A stretch of DNA of 64,000 nucleotides from Rasiella rasia (GTDB lineage: Bacteria > Bacteroidota > Bacteroidia > Flavobacteriales > Flavobacteriaceae): NCBI RefSeq assembly GCF_011044175.1, contig NZ_CP049057.1:449501-513500 (forward strand), given 5' to 3'. The first letter of the stretch is position 1. Each line of letters opens with the position of its first letter. Shown here piece by piece: positions 15,963 to 24,974 of this stretch. Both the position numbers and the translations under genes were made by a program. Below the pieces are notes generated by a model, which did not search any database, was not told the origin of the DNA, and saw nothing but the letters and a program-made list of their open reading frames with translations.

Positions 15963-17975
15963 ATGTTACCAATGAAATCGCAGCCAGCAGCTCCCATATA
16001 TTTTACCTATAATAGATCAGGAATTGATGATAACACGCTCATACAGTTATATGAGCGCATGTTAAAGCCTCGCCTAATAGAAGAAAAAATGTTGATTTTA
16101 CTAAGACAGGGTAAAATTTCTAAATGGTTTAGTGGTATTGGGCAGGAGGCTATTTCTGTAGGAGTAACCTCTGTTTTACAGCAAGACGAATATATTTTAC
16201 CTATGCACCGAAATTTAGGTGTATTTACTACGCGCGAGATTCCGTTACACCGCCTTTTTTCGCAATGGCAAGGAAAAGCAAACGGTTTTACAAAAGGGAG
16301 AGATCGCAGCTTTCACTTCGGGACACAAGAATTTAAGATTGTAGGGATGATTTCTCATCTTGGACCTCAATTTGGCGTTGCAGATGGTATTGCCACTGCT
16401 AATTTACTTAAAAAGAACAACCAAGTATGCGCAGTATTCACGGGAGAAGGAGGAACTAGTGAAGGAGATATACACGAAGCGCTAAACGTTGCTTCCGTTT
16501 GGCAATTACCAGTTTTGTTTTGCATAGAAAACAATGGATACGGCCTTTCTACCCCTACCAGCGAGCAATATAATTGTAAGAACCTTGTAGACCGTGGCAT
16601 AGGCTATGGCATGGAAAGCCATAGAATTGAAGGTAACAATATTCTAGAAGTGTACAGCAAACTACAAGCTTTAGTAGAAGATATGCGTAAAAATCCGCGT
16701 CCTGTACTTTTAGAGTTCGAAACCTTTAGAATGCGAGGTCATGAAGAAGCCAGCGGAACAAAATACGTTCCAGATGAGCTCATGAATACGTGGGCAGAAC
16801 GTGATCCTCTTATAAATTTTGAAAACTATTTAATTAGCGAAGGTTTACTTTCTGAAACTAAAGTTGAAACATTAAAGACTCAAATTAAGAACGAAATAAA
16901 TGAGAATCTAGACATTGCTTTTGCAGAAGAAGAGATTACTTCAGATAAAAGTAATGAATTAAATGACGTATTTCAAGAGTTTGCATATGAAGAAGTTAGC
17001 TCTAATTCTAAAACAACTGAATTACGTTTGGTTGATGCCATTTCAGAGGGATTAAAACAAAGTATGGAGCGCCATGATAATACCGTTATTATGGGGCAAG
17101 ATATTGCCGAGTATGGAGGCGTATTTAAAATTACCGAAGGGTTTTTAGAGGCCTTCGGAAAAGAACGCGTACGTAATACACCCATCTGCGAAAGCGCCAT
17201 TGTTTCTGCAGCAATGGGCCTATCTATTAATGGATATAAAGCCATTATGGAAATGCAATTTGCAGATTTTGCAACCTCCGGATTTAACCCTATTGTTAAT
17301 TATTTGGCCAAGAGTCATTATAGATGGAACCAGAAAGCAGATGTAGTTATTAGAATGCCTTGTGGCGCAGGAGTAGGTGCAGGGCCTTTTCACAGCCAAA
17401 CAAACGAAGCGTGGTTCACGCATACGCCCGGGTTAAAAGTAGTCTACCCAGCTTTTCCGTATGATGCAAAAGGATTGTTAGCTACTGCTATAGAAGACCC
17501 TAACCCAGTATTGTTTTTTGAACATAAAGCATTGTATAGAAGTATACGTCAAGATGTACCTACAGATTATTTTACCTTACCTATCGGAAAAGCGGCGCTA
17601 CTTCAAAATGGTACAGATATTACTATCGTAACCTACGGGGCAGGAGTACACTGGGCGTTAGCTACGCTTGAAGGTCAGGGAATTTCCGCAGATCTAATAG
17701 ACCTTAGAACATTAGCTCCGTTAGATATTGAAGCGATTTACGCTTCAGTTAAAAAAACAGGTAAGCTAATTATCTTACAAGAAGATAGTATGTTTGGGGG
17801 TATAGCAAGTGATATTGCAGCATTAGTCTCTGAACATTGTTTTGAATCCCTAGACGCACCAATAAAAAGAGTTGCCAGTTTAGAAACTCCCGTTCCCTTT
17901 GCGGCTAATCTAGAAGCAGAGTACCTTCCTAATGAGCGATTTAAGGTAGAATTAGATAATTTATTAGCTTATTAA
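15963..17975 (+). CDS. Fused alpha/beta E1 of branched-chain 2-oxoacid dehydrogenase
   Basis: 670-residue fusion of the two E1 subunits of a thiamine-diphosphate 2-oxoacid dehydrogenase. The alpha half (about 15-330) has IGQEAISVG, GFTKGRDRSFHFG and the ThDP-Mg motif starting GEGGTSEGD and ending at ENNGYG. The beta half (about 350-670) has MGQDIAEYGGVF, NTPICESAIVSAAMG, MQFADFATSGFNP and the transketolase C-terminal LIDLRTLAPLD. It decarboxylates branched-chain or related 2-oxoacids and passes the acyl group to E2 lipoate. No E2 or E3 gene is adjacent. Alpha-beta fusions are usual in Bacteroidota. An alternative start lies at 15972. Confidence 0.93.
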   Translation: MLPMKSQPAAPIYFTYNRSGIDDNTLIQLYERMLKPRLIEEKMLILLRQGKISKWFSGIGQEAISVGVTSVLQQDEYILPMHRNLGVFTTREIPLHRLFSQWQGKANGFTKGRDRSFHFGTQEFKIVGMISHLGPQFGVADGIATANLLKKNNQVCAVFTGEGGTSEGDIHEALNVASVWQLPVLFCIENNGYGLSTPTSEQYNCKNLVDRGIGYGMESHRIEGNNILEVYSKLQALVEDMRKNPRPVLLEFETFRMRGHEEASGTKYVPDELMNTWAERDPLINFENYLISEGLLSETKVETLKTQIKNEINENLDIAFAEEEITSDKSNELNDVFQEFAYEEVSSNSKTTELRLVDAISEGLKQSMERHDNTVIMGQDIAEYGGVFKITEGFLEAFGKERVRNTPICESAIVSAAMGLSINGYKAIMEMQFADFATSGFNPIVNYLAKSHYRWNQKADVVIRMPCGAGVGAGPFHSQTNEAWFTHTPGLKVVYPAFPYDAKGLLATAIEDPNPVLFFEHKALYRSIRQDVPTDYFTLPIGKAALLQNGTDITIVTYGAGVHWALATLEGQGISADLIDLRTLAPLDIEAIYASVKKTGKLIILQEDSMFGGIASDIAALVSEHCFESLDAPIKRVASLETPVPFAANLEAEYLPNERFKVELDNLLAY

Positions 17976-18076
17976 ATCTTTAACATTTGCTGTTAAACTT
18001 GCTTAAAAGACATTGATATCAGTCAACACTAGCCGTATCTTAGAGGTATACTAATCATTAAAACCCTATATATTAT

Positions 18077-18238
18077 ATGATACGCTGGATCATTATTTTT
18101 TTAGTAATCGCTTTAATTGCCGCCGTTTTCGGATTTGGAGGTATAGCGGAAGGAGCAACAGATATCGCTCAGATTATTTTTTATATTTTTATTGTACTTT
18201 TAGTACTATCATTACTTTCAAGACTTTTTAGAAAGTAA
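18077..18238 (+). CDS. DUF1328 (YtjA-like) small membrane protein
   Basis: 53-residue peptide with two hydrophobic helices. The first is [19 protein letters not shown], followed by the family-typical [18 protein letters not shown] and a basic end (SRLFRK). This pattern is diagnostic of the DUF1328/YtjA family of inner-membrane peptides. Function is unknown; relatives are often stress-induced. It precedes the lipocalin-like and OmpA genes on the same strand by 38 bp and may share their transcript. Confidence 0.9.
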   Translation: MIRWIIIFLVIALIAAVFGFGGIAEGATDIAQIIFYIFIVLLVLSLLSRLFRK

Positions 18239-18276
18239 AATCTATTTTTACAAATAATTTAACCAAACCTAAACTC

Positions 18277-18762
18277 ATGAAAAAAATCTTATTTCTAATG
18301 GTTTTTGCGGTCATTGCAGTGTCCTGTAATACCCCGAAAACTGTAATTCAATCGAAAAAAGTTATAAAAGGCTATTGGTCACTAGATAACATTAGTTATA
18401 GTGAGGCTGGAACTTTTAACGTAACTATTTTTAATGACACTTCTAAAGAGTGTCTAGAAGGTAGTTCTTGGAGGTTTATCCCTAATAACAATAGCGGATT
18501 GTACACTATAGACAATAGTAATTGCCCGTCTGGCGATAGAAATTTCATCTTTACCATTCAGCAAATGGATGCCGAATCTGGACTATACGATTTCTTGTTA
18601 AAACCAACAATGAAACTCGGAAAGCCAGATAAAGATAATTCTGTTGGTTTTAGATTGCGTCTTACGCAACTAGGCGAAACAAATATGCAATGGCAACAAA
18701 CAGTTAACTTAGAAGGAAAGCCTTTTACAATAAGTATGAATTTTTCAAAAATCAATGAATAA
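18277..18762 (+). CDS. Lipocalin-like lipoprotein
   Basis: 161-residue lipoprotein with signal peptide and Cys17 lipobox (AVIAVSC). The mature part starts GYWSLDNISYSEAGTFNVTIF and runs through beta strands as in the lipocalin-like family of Bacteroidota, with Cys pair CLEGSSW ... NCPSGDR. It probably sits in the outer membrane facing the periplasm. The OmpA gene begins at its stop codon, so the two are co-translated; this pair is common in flavobacteria. Ligand unknown. Confidence 0.8.
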   Translation: MKKILFLMVFAVIAVSCNTPKTVIQSKKVIKGYWSLDNISYSEAGTFNVTIFNDTSKECLEGSSWRFIPNNNSGLYTIDNSNCPSGDRNFIFTIQQMDAESGLYDFLLKPTMKLGKPDKDNSVGFRLRLTQLGETNMQWQQTVNLEGKPFTISMNFSKINE

Positions 18763-18763
18763 C

Positions 18764-19471
18764 ATGAAAACACTTTATAGAAAAATAGCGACCATAGGTC
18801 TTGTAATGGCAACATTAGTGCTCTTTACAAACTGTGAAGCGACAAGAAACGCAAATAACTCTCAAAAAGGTACTGTAATTGGTGCTGCTGGTGGTGCTAT
18901 TCTTGGCGCCGTACTAGGAAACAACATTGGTAAAGGTGGTAATGGAGAGATTGGTGCTGTAATTGGTGGTGTTGCTGGTGGAGCAGCAGGAGCCATTATT
19001 GGTCGTCGTATGGACAAACAAGCTCAAAAGATTGAAAATGAAATTCCAGGAGCTCAGGTAGAGCGTGTAGACGATGGTATTGTTGTAACGTTCGATGAGA
19101 ATAGTGGTGTTTATTTCGACACAAATAAATACAACATTAACGCTGCATCTCAAGCCACCTTAGATAAACTAACAGGTGTTTTGCGTGAGTATGCAGATAC
19201 AAATGTTTTGGTAATTGGCCACACAGATAGTACTGGAGCAGATGCTTATAACATGACCCTTTCTAAGCAACGCGCGCAGTCTGTAACTTCATATTTTACA
19301 GGTAAAGGACTTAGTGCTAGCAGATTCACTACAAATTGGTATGGTGAACAAACTCCTGTAGCAGATAATAGTACTGCAGAAGGTCGTGCTCAAAACCGTC
19401 GTGTAAACGTGGTAATTGTACCCAATGAGAAAATGATAAACGATGCCGAGAATGAGGCAAACAAAGGATAA
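18764..19471 (+). CDS. OmpA-family lipoprotein with glycine zipper
   Basis: 235-residue lipoprotein (Cys24 in LVLFTNC). Residues about 36-87 form a glycine zipper of small residues (GAAGGAILGAVLG, GGVAGGAAGAIIG) that can insert into or lie on a membrane. The OmpA C-like domain (about 110-228) binds peptidoglycan. It shows YFDTNKYNIN, LVIGHTDSTGADAYN with the conserved Asp, LSKQRAQSV and the end GRAQNRRVNVVI. It links outer membrane and cell wall. The start at 18764 gives the normal signal peptide; a start at 18755, overlapping the lipocalin stop, adds three residues. It is followed by a strong terminator. Confidence 0.93.
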   Translation: MKTLYRKIATIGLVMATLVLFTNCEATRNANNSQKGTVIGAAGGAILGAVLGNNIGKGGNGEIGAVIGGVAGGAAGAIIGRRMDKQAQKIENEIPGAQVERVDDGIVVTFDENSGVYFDTNKYNINAASQATLDKLTGVLREYADTNVLVIGHTDSTGADAYNMTLSKQRAQSVTSYFTGKGLSASRFTTNWYGEQTPVADNSTAEGRAQNRRVNVVIVPNEKMINDAENEANKG

Positions 19472-19491
19472 AACTCGTTTTTAAAACTATA

Positions 19492-19529
19492 AAAATCCTG
19501 TTTTCTTAGTTGAAGACAGGATTTTTTTA
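19492..19529 (+). terminator. Intrinsic terminator after the OmpA gene
   Basis: Stem AATCCTGT / ACAGGATT with inner TTTC / GAAG pairing around TTAGTT, followed by seven T. It separates the OmpA unit from the polyketide cluster. Confidence 0.85.
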
Positions 19530-19557
19530 TTCCAAAAACTATCCCGTACTTTAAGAA

Positions 19558-20679
19558 GTGCAAGAAGAATCAACTTTCGATATTGTTATTATTGGTGGGG
19601 GCTTAGCAGGGCTTACCTGCGCCTTAGCACTGGTGGATTATTGTAAGGTATTGCTTGTAGAAAAAGAGTCGTTTCCAAACCATAAAGTTTGTGGAGAATA
19701 TGTGTCTAACGAAGTATTGCCTTACCTACAATCCTTGGGCGTAGACCCATTACAACATGGAGCCAAACAGATTAATACCTTAGAAATAAGCACACATACC
19801 GGTGCGGTTGTAAAAAGTAACCTTCCGTTGGGTGGCTTTGGCATGAGTAGGTATGCGCTAGATATGTTGTTGTATAAGGCCGTAAGCGATAGATGTACAA
19901 TTGTTCAAGACACTATAACCGAAATATCCTTTGTTGATGAGATGTTTCGTGTAAATGCTAAAAATGGCGACGTATTTTCAGCACCTCATGTTGTTGGAGC
20001 CTACGGAAAGAGATCGAACCTAGACAAGCTGCTAAACCGAAAATTTATTCAAGAAAAATCTCCTTGGCTTGCTGTAAAAGCACACTATACCTATGATTTT
20101 GACGACACCAAAGTGGCGTTGCACAACTTTAATGGCGGGTATTGCGGACTCTCGAAAGTTGAGACTAACGCAGTGAATGCATGTTACTTAACAACCTATG
20201 CATCTTTTAAGAAATCGAATAGTATCGTTCAATTTCAGAATGAAACCATGTCTGCGAATCCGCATTTGGCACATTTTTTCAAGGATGCAGTGCCGCTATT
20301 CTCGGAGCCATTAACAATTAGTCAGATTTCATTTAATACCAAACAACCCGTAGAAAACCATATGTTTATGATAGGTGATACGGCAGGGCTTATTCACCCT
20401 TTGTGTGGAAACGGTATGGCGATGGCTATTCACAGCGCAAAATTATTTTCAGAGCTGTACTTGGCACATAAAAAACAAAAACAATCAAGAGATGCATTAG
20501 AGTTAAACTATAGTCGCGCTTGGCAAGAGAATTTTTCCAGACGTTTGCAAACTGGTAGGCGAATTCAAAATGTGTTGTTACGACCATCATTGGCGAAAGC
20601 TGCATTTACAACCGCTCGTATGTTCCCTAGTTTGGTGCCGGAAGTAATAAAGAAAACTCATGGAACTATCTTAGTATGA
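19558..20679 (+). CDS. FAD-dependent oxidoreductase of the PKS cluster
   Basis: 373-residue flavoprotein of the geranylgeranyl-reductase/aromatic-hydroxylase type. It has the dinucleotide motif IVIIGGGLAGLTCALAL near residues 9-25, the substrate-side VCGEYVSNEVLPYL, and the second FAD motif MIGDTAGLIHPLCGNGMAMA near 263. The start is a GTG at 19558: a stop codon lies two codons before it and no ATG precedes the FAD motif. It overlaps the methyltransferase gene by 4 bp (ATGA) and so belongs to the polyketide operon. A likely role is hydroxylation or reduction of the type III PKS product, as a flavoprotein does in phenolic-lipid operons of the srs type (inference). Confidence 0.85.
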   Translation: MQEESTFDIVIIGGGLAGLTCALALVDYCKVLLVEKESFPNHKVCGEYVSNEVLPYLQSLGVDPLQHGAKQINTLEISTHTGAVVKSNLPLGGFGMSRYALDMLLYKAVSDRCTIVQDTITEISFVDEMFRVNAKNGDVFSAPHVVGAYGKRSNLDKLLNRKFIQEKSPWLAVKAHYTYDFDDTKVALHNFNGGYCGLSKVETNAVNACYLTTYASFKKSNSIVQFQNETMSANPHLAHFFKDAVPLFSEPLTISQISFNTKQPVENHMFMIGDTAGLIHPLCGNGMAMAIHSAKLFSELYLAHKKQKQSRDALELNYSRAWQENFSRRLQTGRRIQNVLLRPSLAKAAFTTARMFPSLVPEVIKKTHGTILV

Positions 20680-21392
20680 TTGCATTCTCCAGTAAATATA
20701 GATCTAAGCAAGTTGAGATTTTAGATAATCTTGAACTGAAAGGTTCAGAAATGGAGGCGATGTTAGTCGATTTAAAAACGGTTAATAAATTATTGGGAGG
20801 ACATAAAGTAACGCTGTCTGGAATTGAAACTTTACTACAGAGCATTCCAAAAGATGAGCTCGTAACCATCATAGATATTGGGTGTGGCGATGGGAATATG
20901 CTTCGGAAGATAGTCGATTTCAGCAAAAAGAAAAAGTATTCATTGTCGCTAATAGGTATTGATGCCAATCCCCACATTCTTAAAAAAGCGAAAGATCGCT
21001 CTAAAGCGTACCCAGAGATTACTTTTAAGCATCATAATATACTAGATGAGCATGCAGTATCGCATTTCGATATTGCGCTTTGCACACTATTCTTACATCA
21101 TTTTACACAAGAAGAAGGTCAGCTAATTTTAGAAAAGTTATGTCAAGATGCGAAAGTTGGGGTAGTGGTAAACGACTTACAACGTAATAGGTTAGCGTTT
21201 TGGTTATTTCGTGTTTTCAGCAGTATCTTTATAAAAACGGCAATTGCCAAACACGACGGACTGGTTTCTATAGCAAGAGCCTTTAAAAGAAATGAATTAG
21301 AAACCATAGCAGCGTCTTGCCGTTCTGTTCAATATACCCTGAAAAAAAAGTGGGCGTTTAGATGGCAGTTGGTGATTAAGAAAATTAAATAA
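20676..21392 (+). CDS. SAM-dependent methyltransferase of the PKS cluster
   Basis: 238-residue class I methyltransferase. Motif I is IIDIGCGDGNMLRKI near residue 65, motif II LIGIDANPHIL, the acidic DIALCTLFLHHF follows, and VVVNDLQRNRLAFW sits at the strand before the variable lid. This form resembles small-molecule O- or C-methyltransferases (Methyltransf_25 type). It sits in a 4-bp overlap after the flavoprotein and immediately before the type III PKS, so it probably methylates the PKS product. Substrate not known. Confidence 0.87.
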   Translation: MIAFSSKYRSKQVEILDNLELKGSEMEAMLVDLKTVNKLLGGHKVTLSGIETLLQSIPKDELVTIIDIGCGDGNMLRKIVDFSKKKKYSLSLIGIDANPHILKKAKDRSKAYPEITFKHHNILDEHAVSHFDIALCTLFLHHFTQEEGQLILEKLCQDAKVGVVVNDLQRNRLAFWLFRVFSSIFIKTAIAKHDGLVSIARAFKRNELETIAASCRSVQYTLKKKWAFRWQLVIKKIK

Positions 21393-21399
21393 ACTAGAA

Positions 21400-22461
21400 A
21401 TTATAGAAAATACAGTCAAAATTGTAAGCGCAGCTAAGCAGCTACCACAATACACCCGTGAGACTAAAGAAATTCTTCCCTATGTCACCGCATGGTTAGA
21501 AGGGCAGGACGAACGTTTTAAACGAAAGGTGCTAAAGATTTTTGAAGGAGCAGGGGTAGATAGGCGATATTCTATCATGGACGCACATGAGGTATTCATG
21601 AAAACTTCATTTGAAGAACGAAATGATATCTACGTTCGTGAAATGAAACAACTAAGCAGAAAGGCGCTTCAAAATGCATTGGATAAAGTAAATTGGCGAG
21701 CAGACAGTATCGACTTTCTTATCACTGTTAGTTGTACCGGAATTATGATTCCTTCTGTAGATGCGTATTTAATAAACGATTTCCAGATGAAGCAAGATGT
21801 TGTTAGACTGCCCGTTACCGAAATGGGTTGTGCAGCAGGTGTAAGTGGTGTTATTTACGCTAAGAATTTTCTAAAGGCAAATCCGAATAAACGAGCAGCC
21901 GTGGTTGCATTAGAATCACCTACGGCAACATTTCAGCTTTCAGATTATTCTATGGTGAACATTGTTAGCGCTGCCATTTTTGGCGACGGTGCTGCCTGTG
22001 TTCTATTATCTTCAGAAGAAAATAGCGAAGGAGCTACCATTCTAGATGAAGCCATGTATCATTTTTATGATGCAACAACAATGATGGGATTTAAACTGGT
22101 AAATACAGGGTTACAAATGATTTTAGACAAGGAAGTACCACAGAAAATTGCAGATCATTTTCCGCAGATAATACATCCTTTTCTAGAAAAAAACGGAAAA
22201 ACCATCGACCAGATAGATCACTTAATTTTTCATCCAGGAGGAAAGAAAATTGTACAAACAGTAGAAACGCTGTTTGGAGATTCTGGAAAAAATATAGATG
22301 ACACTAAAGAAACATTGCGTTTGTATGGCAATATGAGCAGCGCGACTGTTTTATACGTACTAGAACGCTTTATGGACAAAAAGCCAAAGAAGGGAGAATT
22401 AGGCCTAATGCTAAGCTTTGGTCCAGGCTTTTCTGCACAGCGTGTCTTAATTGAATTTTAA
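21400..22461 (+). CDS. Type III polyketide synthase
   Basis: About 353-residue chalcone-synthase-fold enzyme that extends an acyl starter with malonyl-CoA and cyclises it. Counting from 21400, the catalytic triad is complete: Cys144 in TEMGCAAGVSG, His278 in HLIFHPGGKK and Asn311 in LYGNMSSATV, with the C-terminal loop LSFGPGFSAQRVLIEF. Conserved N-terminal sequence (VKIVSAAKQLPQYTRE...) extends about 40 codons upstream of the first GTG at 21529, so that GTG is not the start. Between the stop in this frame at 21373 and 21529 there is no ATG, GTG or TTG; the best candidates are ATT at 21400 or ATA at 21403. It follows the methyltransferase stop by 7 bp. Starter probably a fatty acyl group made by the neighbouring genes. 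Confidence 0.9.
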   Translation: MIENTVKIVSAAKQLPQYTRETKEILPYVTAWLEGQDERFKRKVLKIFEGAGVDRRYSIMDAHEVFMKTSFEERNDIYVREMKQLSRKALQNALDKVNWRADSIDFLITVSCTGIMIPSVDAYLINDFQMKQDVVRLPVTEMGCAAGVSGVIYAKNFLKANPNKRAAVVALESPTATFQLSDYSMVNIVSAAIFGDGAACVLLSSEENSEGATILDEAMYHFYDATTMMGFKLVNTGLQMILDKEVPQKIADHFPQIIHPFLEKNGKTIDQIDHLIFHPGGKKIVQTVETLFGDSGKNIDDTKETLRLYGNMSSATVLYVLERFMDKKPKKGELGLMLSFGPGFSAQRVLIEF

Positions 22462-22462
22462 A

Positions 22463-23233
22463 ATGAAAGAACTAAAAGAAAAATACGCTCTGATTTTAGG
22501 TGGAAGTAGTGGCTTAGGACTTGCAACGGCAAAAAAACTGGCTGAAAGTGGCTTTCATTGTATCATTGTGTATCGCGATAGAAAAAGTAGCTTAGCGCAA
22601 TTTGAAGGGCATGTAAAGAAAATGCAGGCAAATGGTGTTTCAGTAACCACCTTTAATAAAGATGCTTTAAAGGAAGAAACCATTGCAGATGTTCTTGCAG
22701 AAATATCAAATAATTCGGTTGCAGTTTTGGTGCACAGCATAGCGAAAGGGAGCTTAAAAGCACTTACTGGTGGTAGCAGCAGCTTGTCTAAAGGAGATTT
22801 AGACATCACACTCCACGCCATGGCAACCAGTTGGTGGCAATGGACACAGGCGCTAATTCGACATAATAAGTTTACTGATGCTCCACGAAATATTGCGTTT
22901 ACTAGCGAGGGCAATTCAAAAGTTTGGGAAGGCTATGGTGCCGTATCTGCGGCAAAAGCTACGTTAGAAGCCCTTATGAAGCAAATGGCGGTAGAATTAG
23001 CTACCCTAGGGATTACAACCAATTGTATTCAGGCAGGTGCAACACAAACTCCTTCCTTTGCCATGATACCTAATAGTGAACAACTTGCTGAAATGGCACG
23101 AAAAAGAAATCCGTTTAAACGTCTTACAACACCAGAAGATGTGGCAAATGCAGTTTGGCTACTATGTCAAGAAGAGGGAAAATGGATAAATGGCACAGTG
23201 CTAAAAGTTGATGGAGGAGAAAGTTTACGCTAA
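22463..23233 (+). CDS. SDR oxidoreductase, FabI/FabL-like enoyl reductase
   Basis: 256-residue short-chain dehydrogenase with the nucleotide motif LGGSSGLGLATA near residue 15. The active-site Tyr158 and Lys165 are separated by six residues (YGAVSAAK, Y-x6-K). That spacing is the mark of enoyl-ACP reductases FabI and FabL, not of the usual Y-x3-K ketoreductases. The end NGTVLKVDGGESL also fits FabL. It starts one base after the PKS stop codon and is followed by a FabZ-like dehydratase, ketosynthase and ACP. It probably reduces the enoyl intermediate during synthesis of a saturated acyl starter. A TTG at 22451 in frame is less likely as start. Confidence 0.82.
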   Translation: MKELKEKYALILGGSSGLGLATAKKLAESGFHCIIVYRDRKSSLAQFEGHVKKMQANGVSVTTFNKDALKEETIADVLAEISNNSVAVLVHSIAKGSLKALTGGSSSLSKGDLDITLHAMATSWWQWTQALIRHNKFTDAPRNIAFTSEGNSKVWEGYGAVSAAKATLEALMKQMAVELATLGITTNCIQAGATQTPSFAMIPNSEQLAEMARKRNPFKRLTTPEDVANAVWLLCQEEGKWINGTVLKVDGGESLR

Positions 23234-23252
23234 GATTTAATGCACGACTACA

Positions 23253-23690
23253 ATGACCAACACCGCAATACTTGAAAAATTACCTTACACAAAACCATTC
23301 CTTTTTGTAGATAAGCTGGTTTCAATAACCAATGAAAGGGTAGAAGGTTGTTATACTTTTTCTGAAGACGAGTTTTTCTATCAAGGCCATTTTAAAGAGT
23401 ACCCTGTTACACCAGGCGTAATTCTTACAGAATGCATGGCACAAATTGGTCTGGTATGTTTAGGGATATATTTATTGAAAGATGAAAGTCAAACAGAATT
23501 TACCATTGCCCTTAGCAGTCATAGTATTGACTTTTATAAGCCTGTTTTTCCGGGTGAGCAGGTAGTGGTTGTTTCTGAAAAGGTTTACTTTAGGTTTCAT
23601 AAGTTAAAGTGTAACGTTAAAATGTTAGATACTAACGGAGCTCTTATTGCTAAAGGAACAATAAGCGGGATGCTCGCACCAAAACAATAG
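23253..23690 (+). CDS. FabZ-like 3-hydroxyacyl-ACP dehydratase
   Basis: 145-residue hotdog-fold protein. The catalytic pair is present: His46 in YQGHFKEYPVTPGVIL and Glu60 in LTECMAQIG, the FabZ/FabA arrangement. It dehydrates 3-hydroxyacyl-ACP in fatty-acid-like synthesis. It lies between the enoyl reductase and the ketosynthase, 4 bp ahead of the latter. This is a second, cluster-specific copy of a fatty-acid step rather than the housekeeping gene (inference from context). Confidence 0.88.
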   Translation: MTNTAILEKLPYTKPFLFVDKLVSITNERVEGCYTFSEDEFFYQGHFKEYPVTPGVILTECMAQIGLVCLGIYLLKDESQTEFTIALSSHSIDFYKPVFPGEQVVVVSEKVYFRFHKLKCNVKMLDTNGALIAKGTISGMLAPKQ

Positions 23691-23694
23691 AAAA

Positions 23695-24966
23695 ATGGCT
23701 ACCAAAAAAAGAGTTGTTATTACTGGATTAGGAGTTATAGCGCCTAATGCATTGGATATTCCTTCTTTTACCGAAGCCATACAAAATGGTGTTTCGGGTA
23801 TTCAACATTTTCCAGAATTAGAGGCACTTAAATTCTCATGTCAAGTGGGAGGTGTTCCTCCAGTTTCCGAAGAGCATAAACGCACCTATTTTACAGAGCT
23901 ACAATTGCGAAACTTTAACAGCAGTGGGATTCTATATGGGGTTATGGCGGGTATAGATGCCATGAAAGATTCAGGTTTATCAACTAAAAGCGATAGACCA
24001 AATTGGGATTTGGGTATTGTATTTGGCACTGGCACCAGCGGCGTCGATAAGTTTAGAGAATCTATTTATAAAGTAGACAACAAAAATGTGCGTAGGTTAG
24101 GTAGTACTGCGGTGGCACAAACCATGGCTAGCGGAATTAGCGCGTATTTAGGTGGTATGCTAGGTGCTGCCAATATGGTAACTACAAACTCATCTGCCTG
24201 TGCTACCGGTACAGAAGCCGTCTTAATGGGTTATGAGCGTATAGCCTGCGGAAAAGCGACACAAATGCTTTGTGGGAGTACCAGTGACCACGGCCCATAC
24301 TTGTGGGGTGGGTTCGATGCTATGAAGGTGATTACTTATAAACATAACGATAGTCCAACCGAAGCGTCACGACCTATGAGCGCTAATGCTAGCGGATTTG
24401 TACCTGGTAGTGGGGCAGGCGCATTGGTATTAGAGTCTCTTGAAAGTGCTCAAGCTAGAGGAGCAACAATTTATGCTGAAATTTTAGGGGGTCATGTAAA
24501 TTCTGGCGGGCAACGAAATGGAGGGAGTATGACAGCTCCTAACAGCGAGGCAGTACAGCGATGTATAAAGAAAGCTTTGGAAGATTCAGAAGTGCTGGCA
24601 GAAAATATTGACTATATAAACGGGCATTTAACCGCAACTAGCAAAGATCCGGTTGAAATTAAAAATTGGTGTGAGGCATTGAACAGGCGAGGGGCAGACT
24701 TTCCGTTAATCAATTCGTTAAAAGGAATGGTTGGCCATTGTCTGGCAGCCAGTGGTAGTGTAGAAATTGTTTCAACCATACTGCAAATGCACCATAGTTT
24801 TGTTTTTCCGAATGTGAATTGTGAAGATATTCACCCAGAAATAACGCAATTAATTGCGAAGGAACGAATTCCAACGAAGAAAGTTTCCGCAGAAATTAAC
24901 ACGGCAATAAAGGCAAGTTTCGGCTTTGGCGATGTAAATGCGTGTGTTATCTTTGGTAAAATTTAA
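23695..24966 (+). CDS. Beta-ketoacyl-ACP synthase (KAS II type)
   Basis: 423-residue thiolase-fold condensing enzyme of the FabF type. Active residues: Cys169 in TNSSACATGTE, His311 in NGHLTATSKD, Lys343 and His348 in SLKGMVGHCLAASG, i.e. the Cys-His-His set with the supporting Lys. The usual HGTxT around the first His is changed to HLTAT. The decarboxylative elongation of acyl-ACP with malonyl-ACP should still work. It is 8 bp from the ACP gene and belongs to the acyl-building part of the PKS cluster. Confidence 0.9.
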   Translation: MATKKRVVITGLGVIAPNALDIPSFTEAIQNGVSGIQHFPELEALKFSCQVGGVPPVSEEHKRTYFTELQLRNFNSSGILYGVMAGIDAMKDSGLSTKSDRPNWDLGIVFGTGTSGVDKFRESIYKVDNKNVRRLGSTAVAQTMASGISAYLGGMLGAANMVTTNSSACATGTEAVLMGYERIACGKATQMLCGSTSDHGPYLWGGFDAMKVITYKHNDSPTEASRPMSANASGFVPGSGAGALVLESLESAQARGATIYAEILGGHVNSGGQRNGGSMTAPNSEAVQRCIKKALEDSEVLAENIDYINGHLTATSKDPVEIKNWCEALNRRGADFPLINSLKGMVGHCLAASGSVEIVSTILQMHHSFVFPNVNCEDIHPEITQLIAKERIPTKKVSAEINTAIKASFGFGDVNACVIFGKI

Positions 24967-24974
24967 AGCTAAAA

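Noticed and set aside
21529-22461. GTG at 21529 as start of the type III PKS
   Set aside because: It would remove about 40 conserved N-terminal residues that are encoded in frame upstream, so the gene must start earlier.
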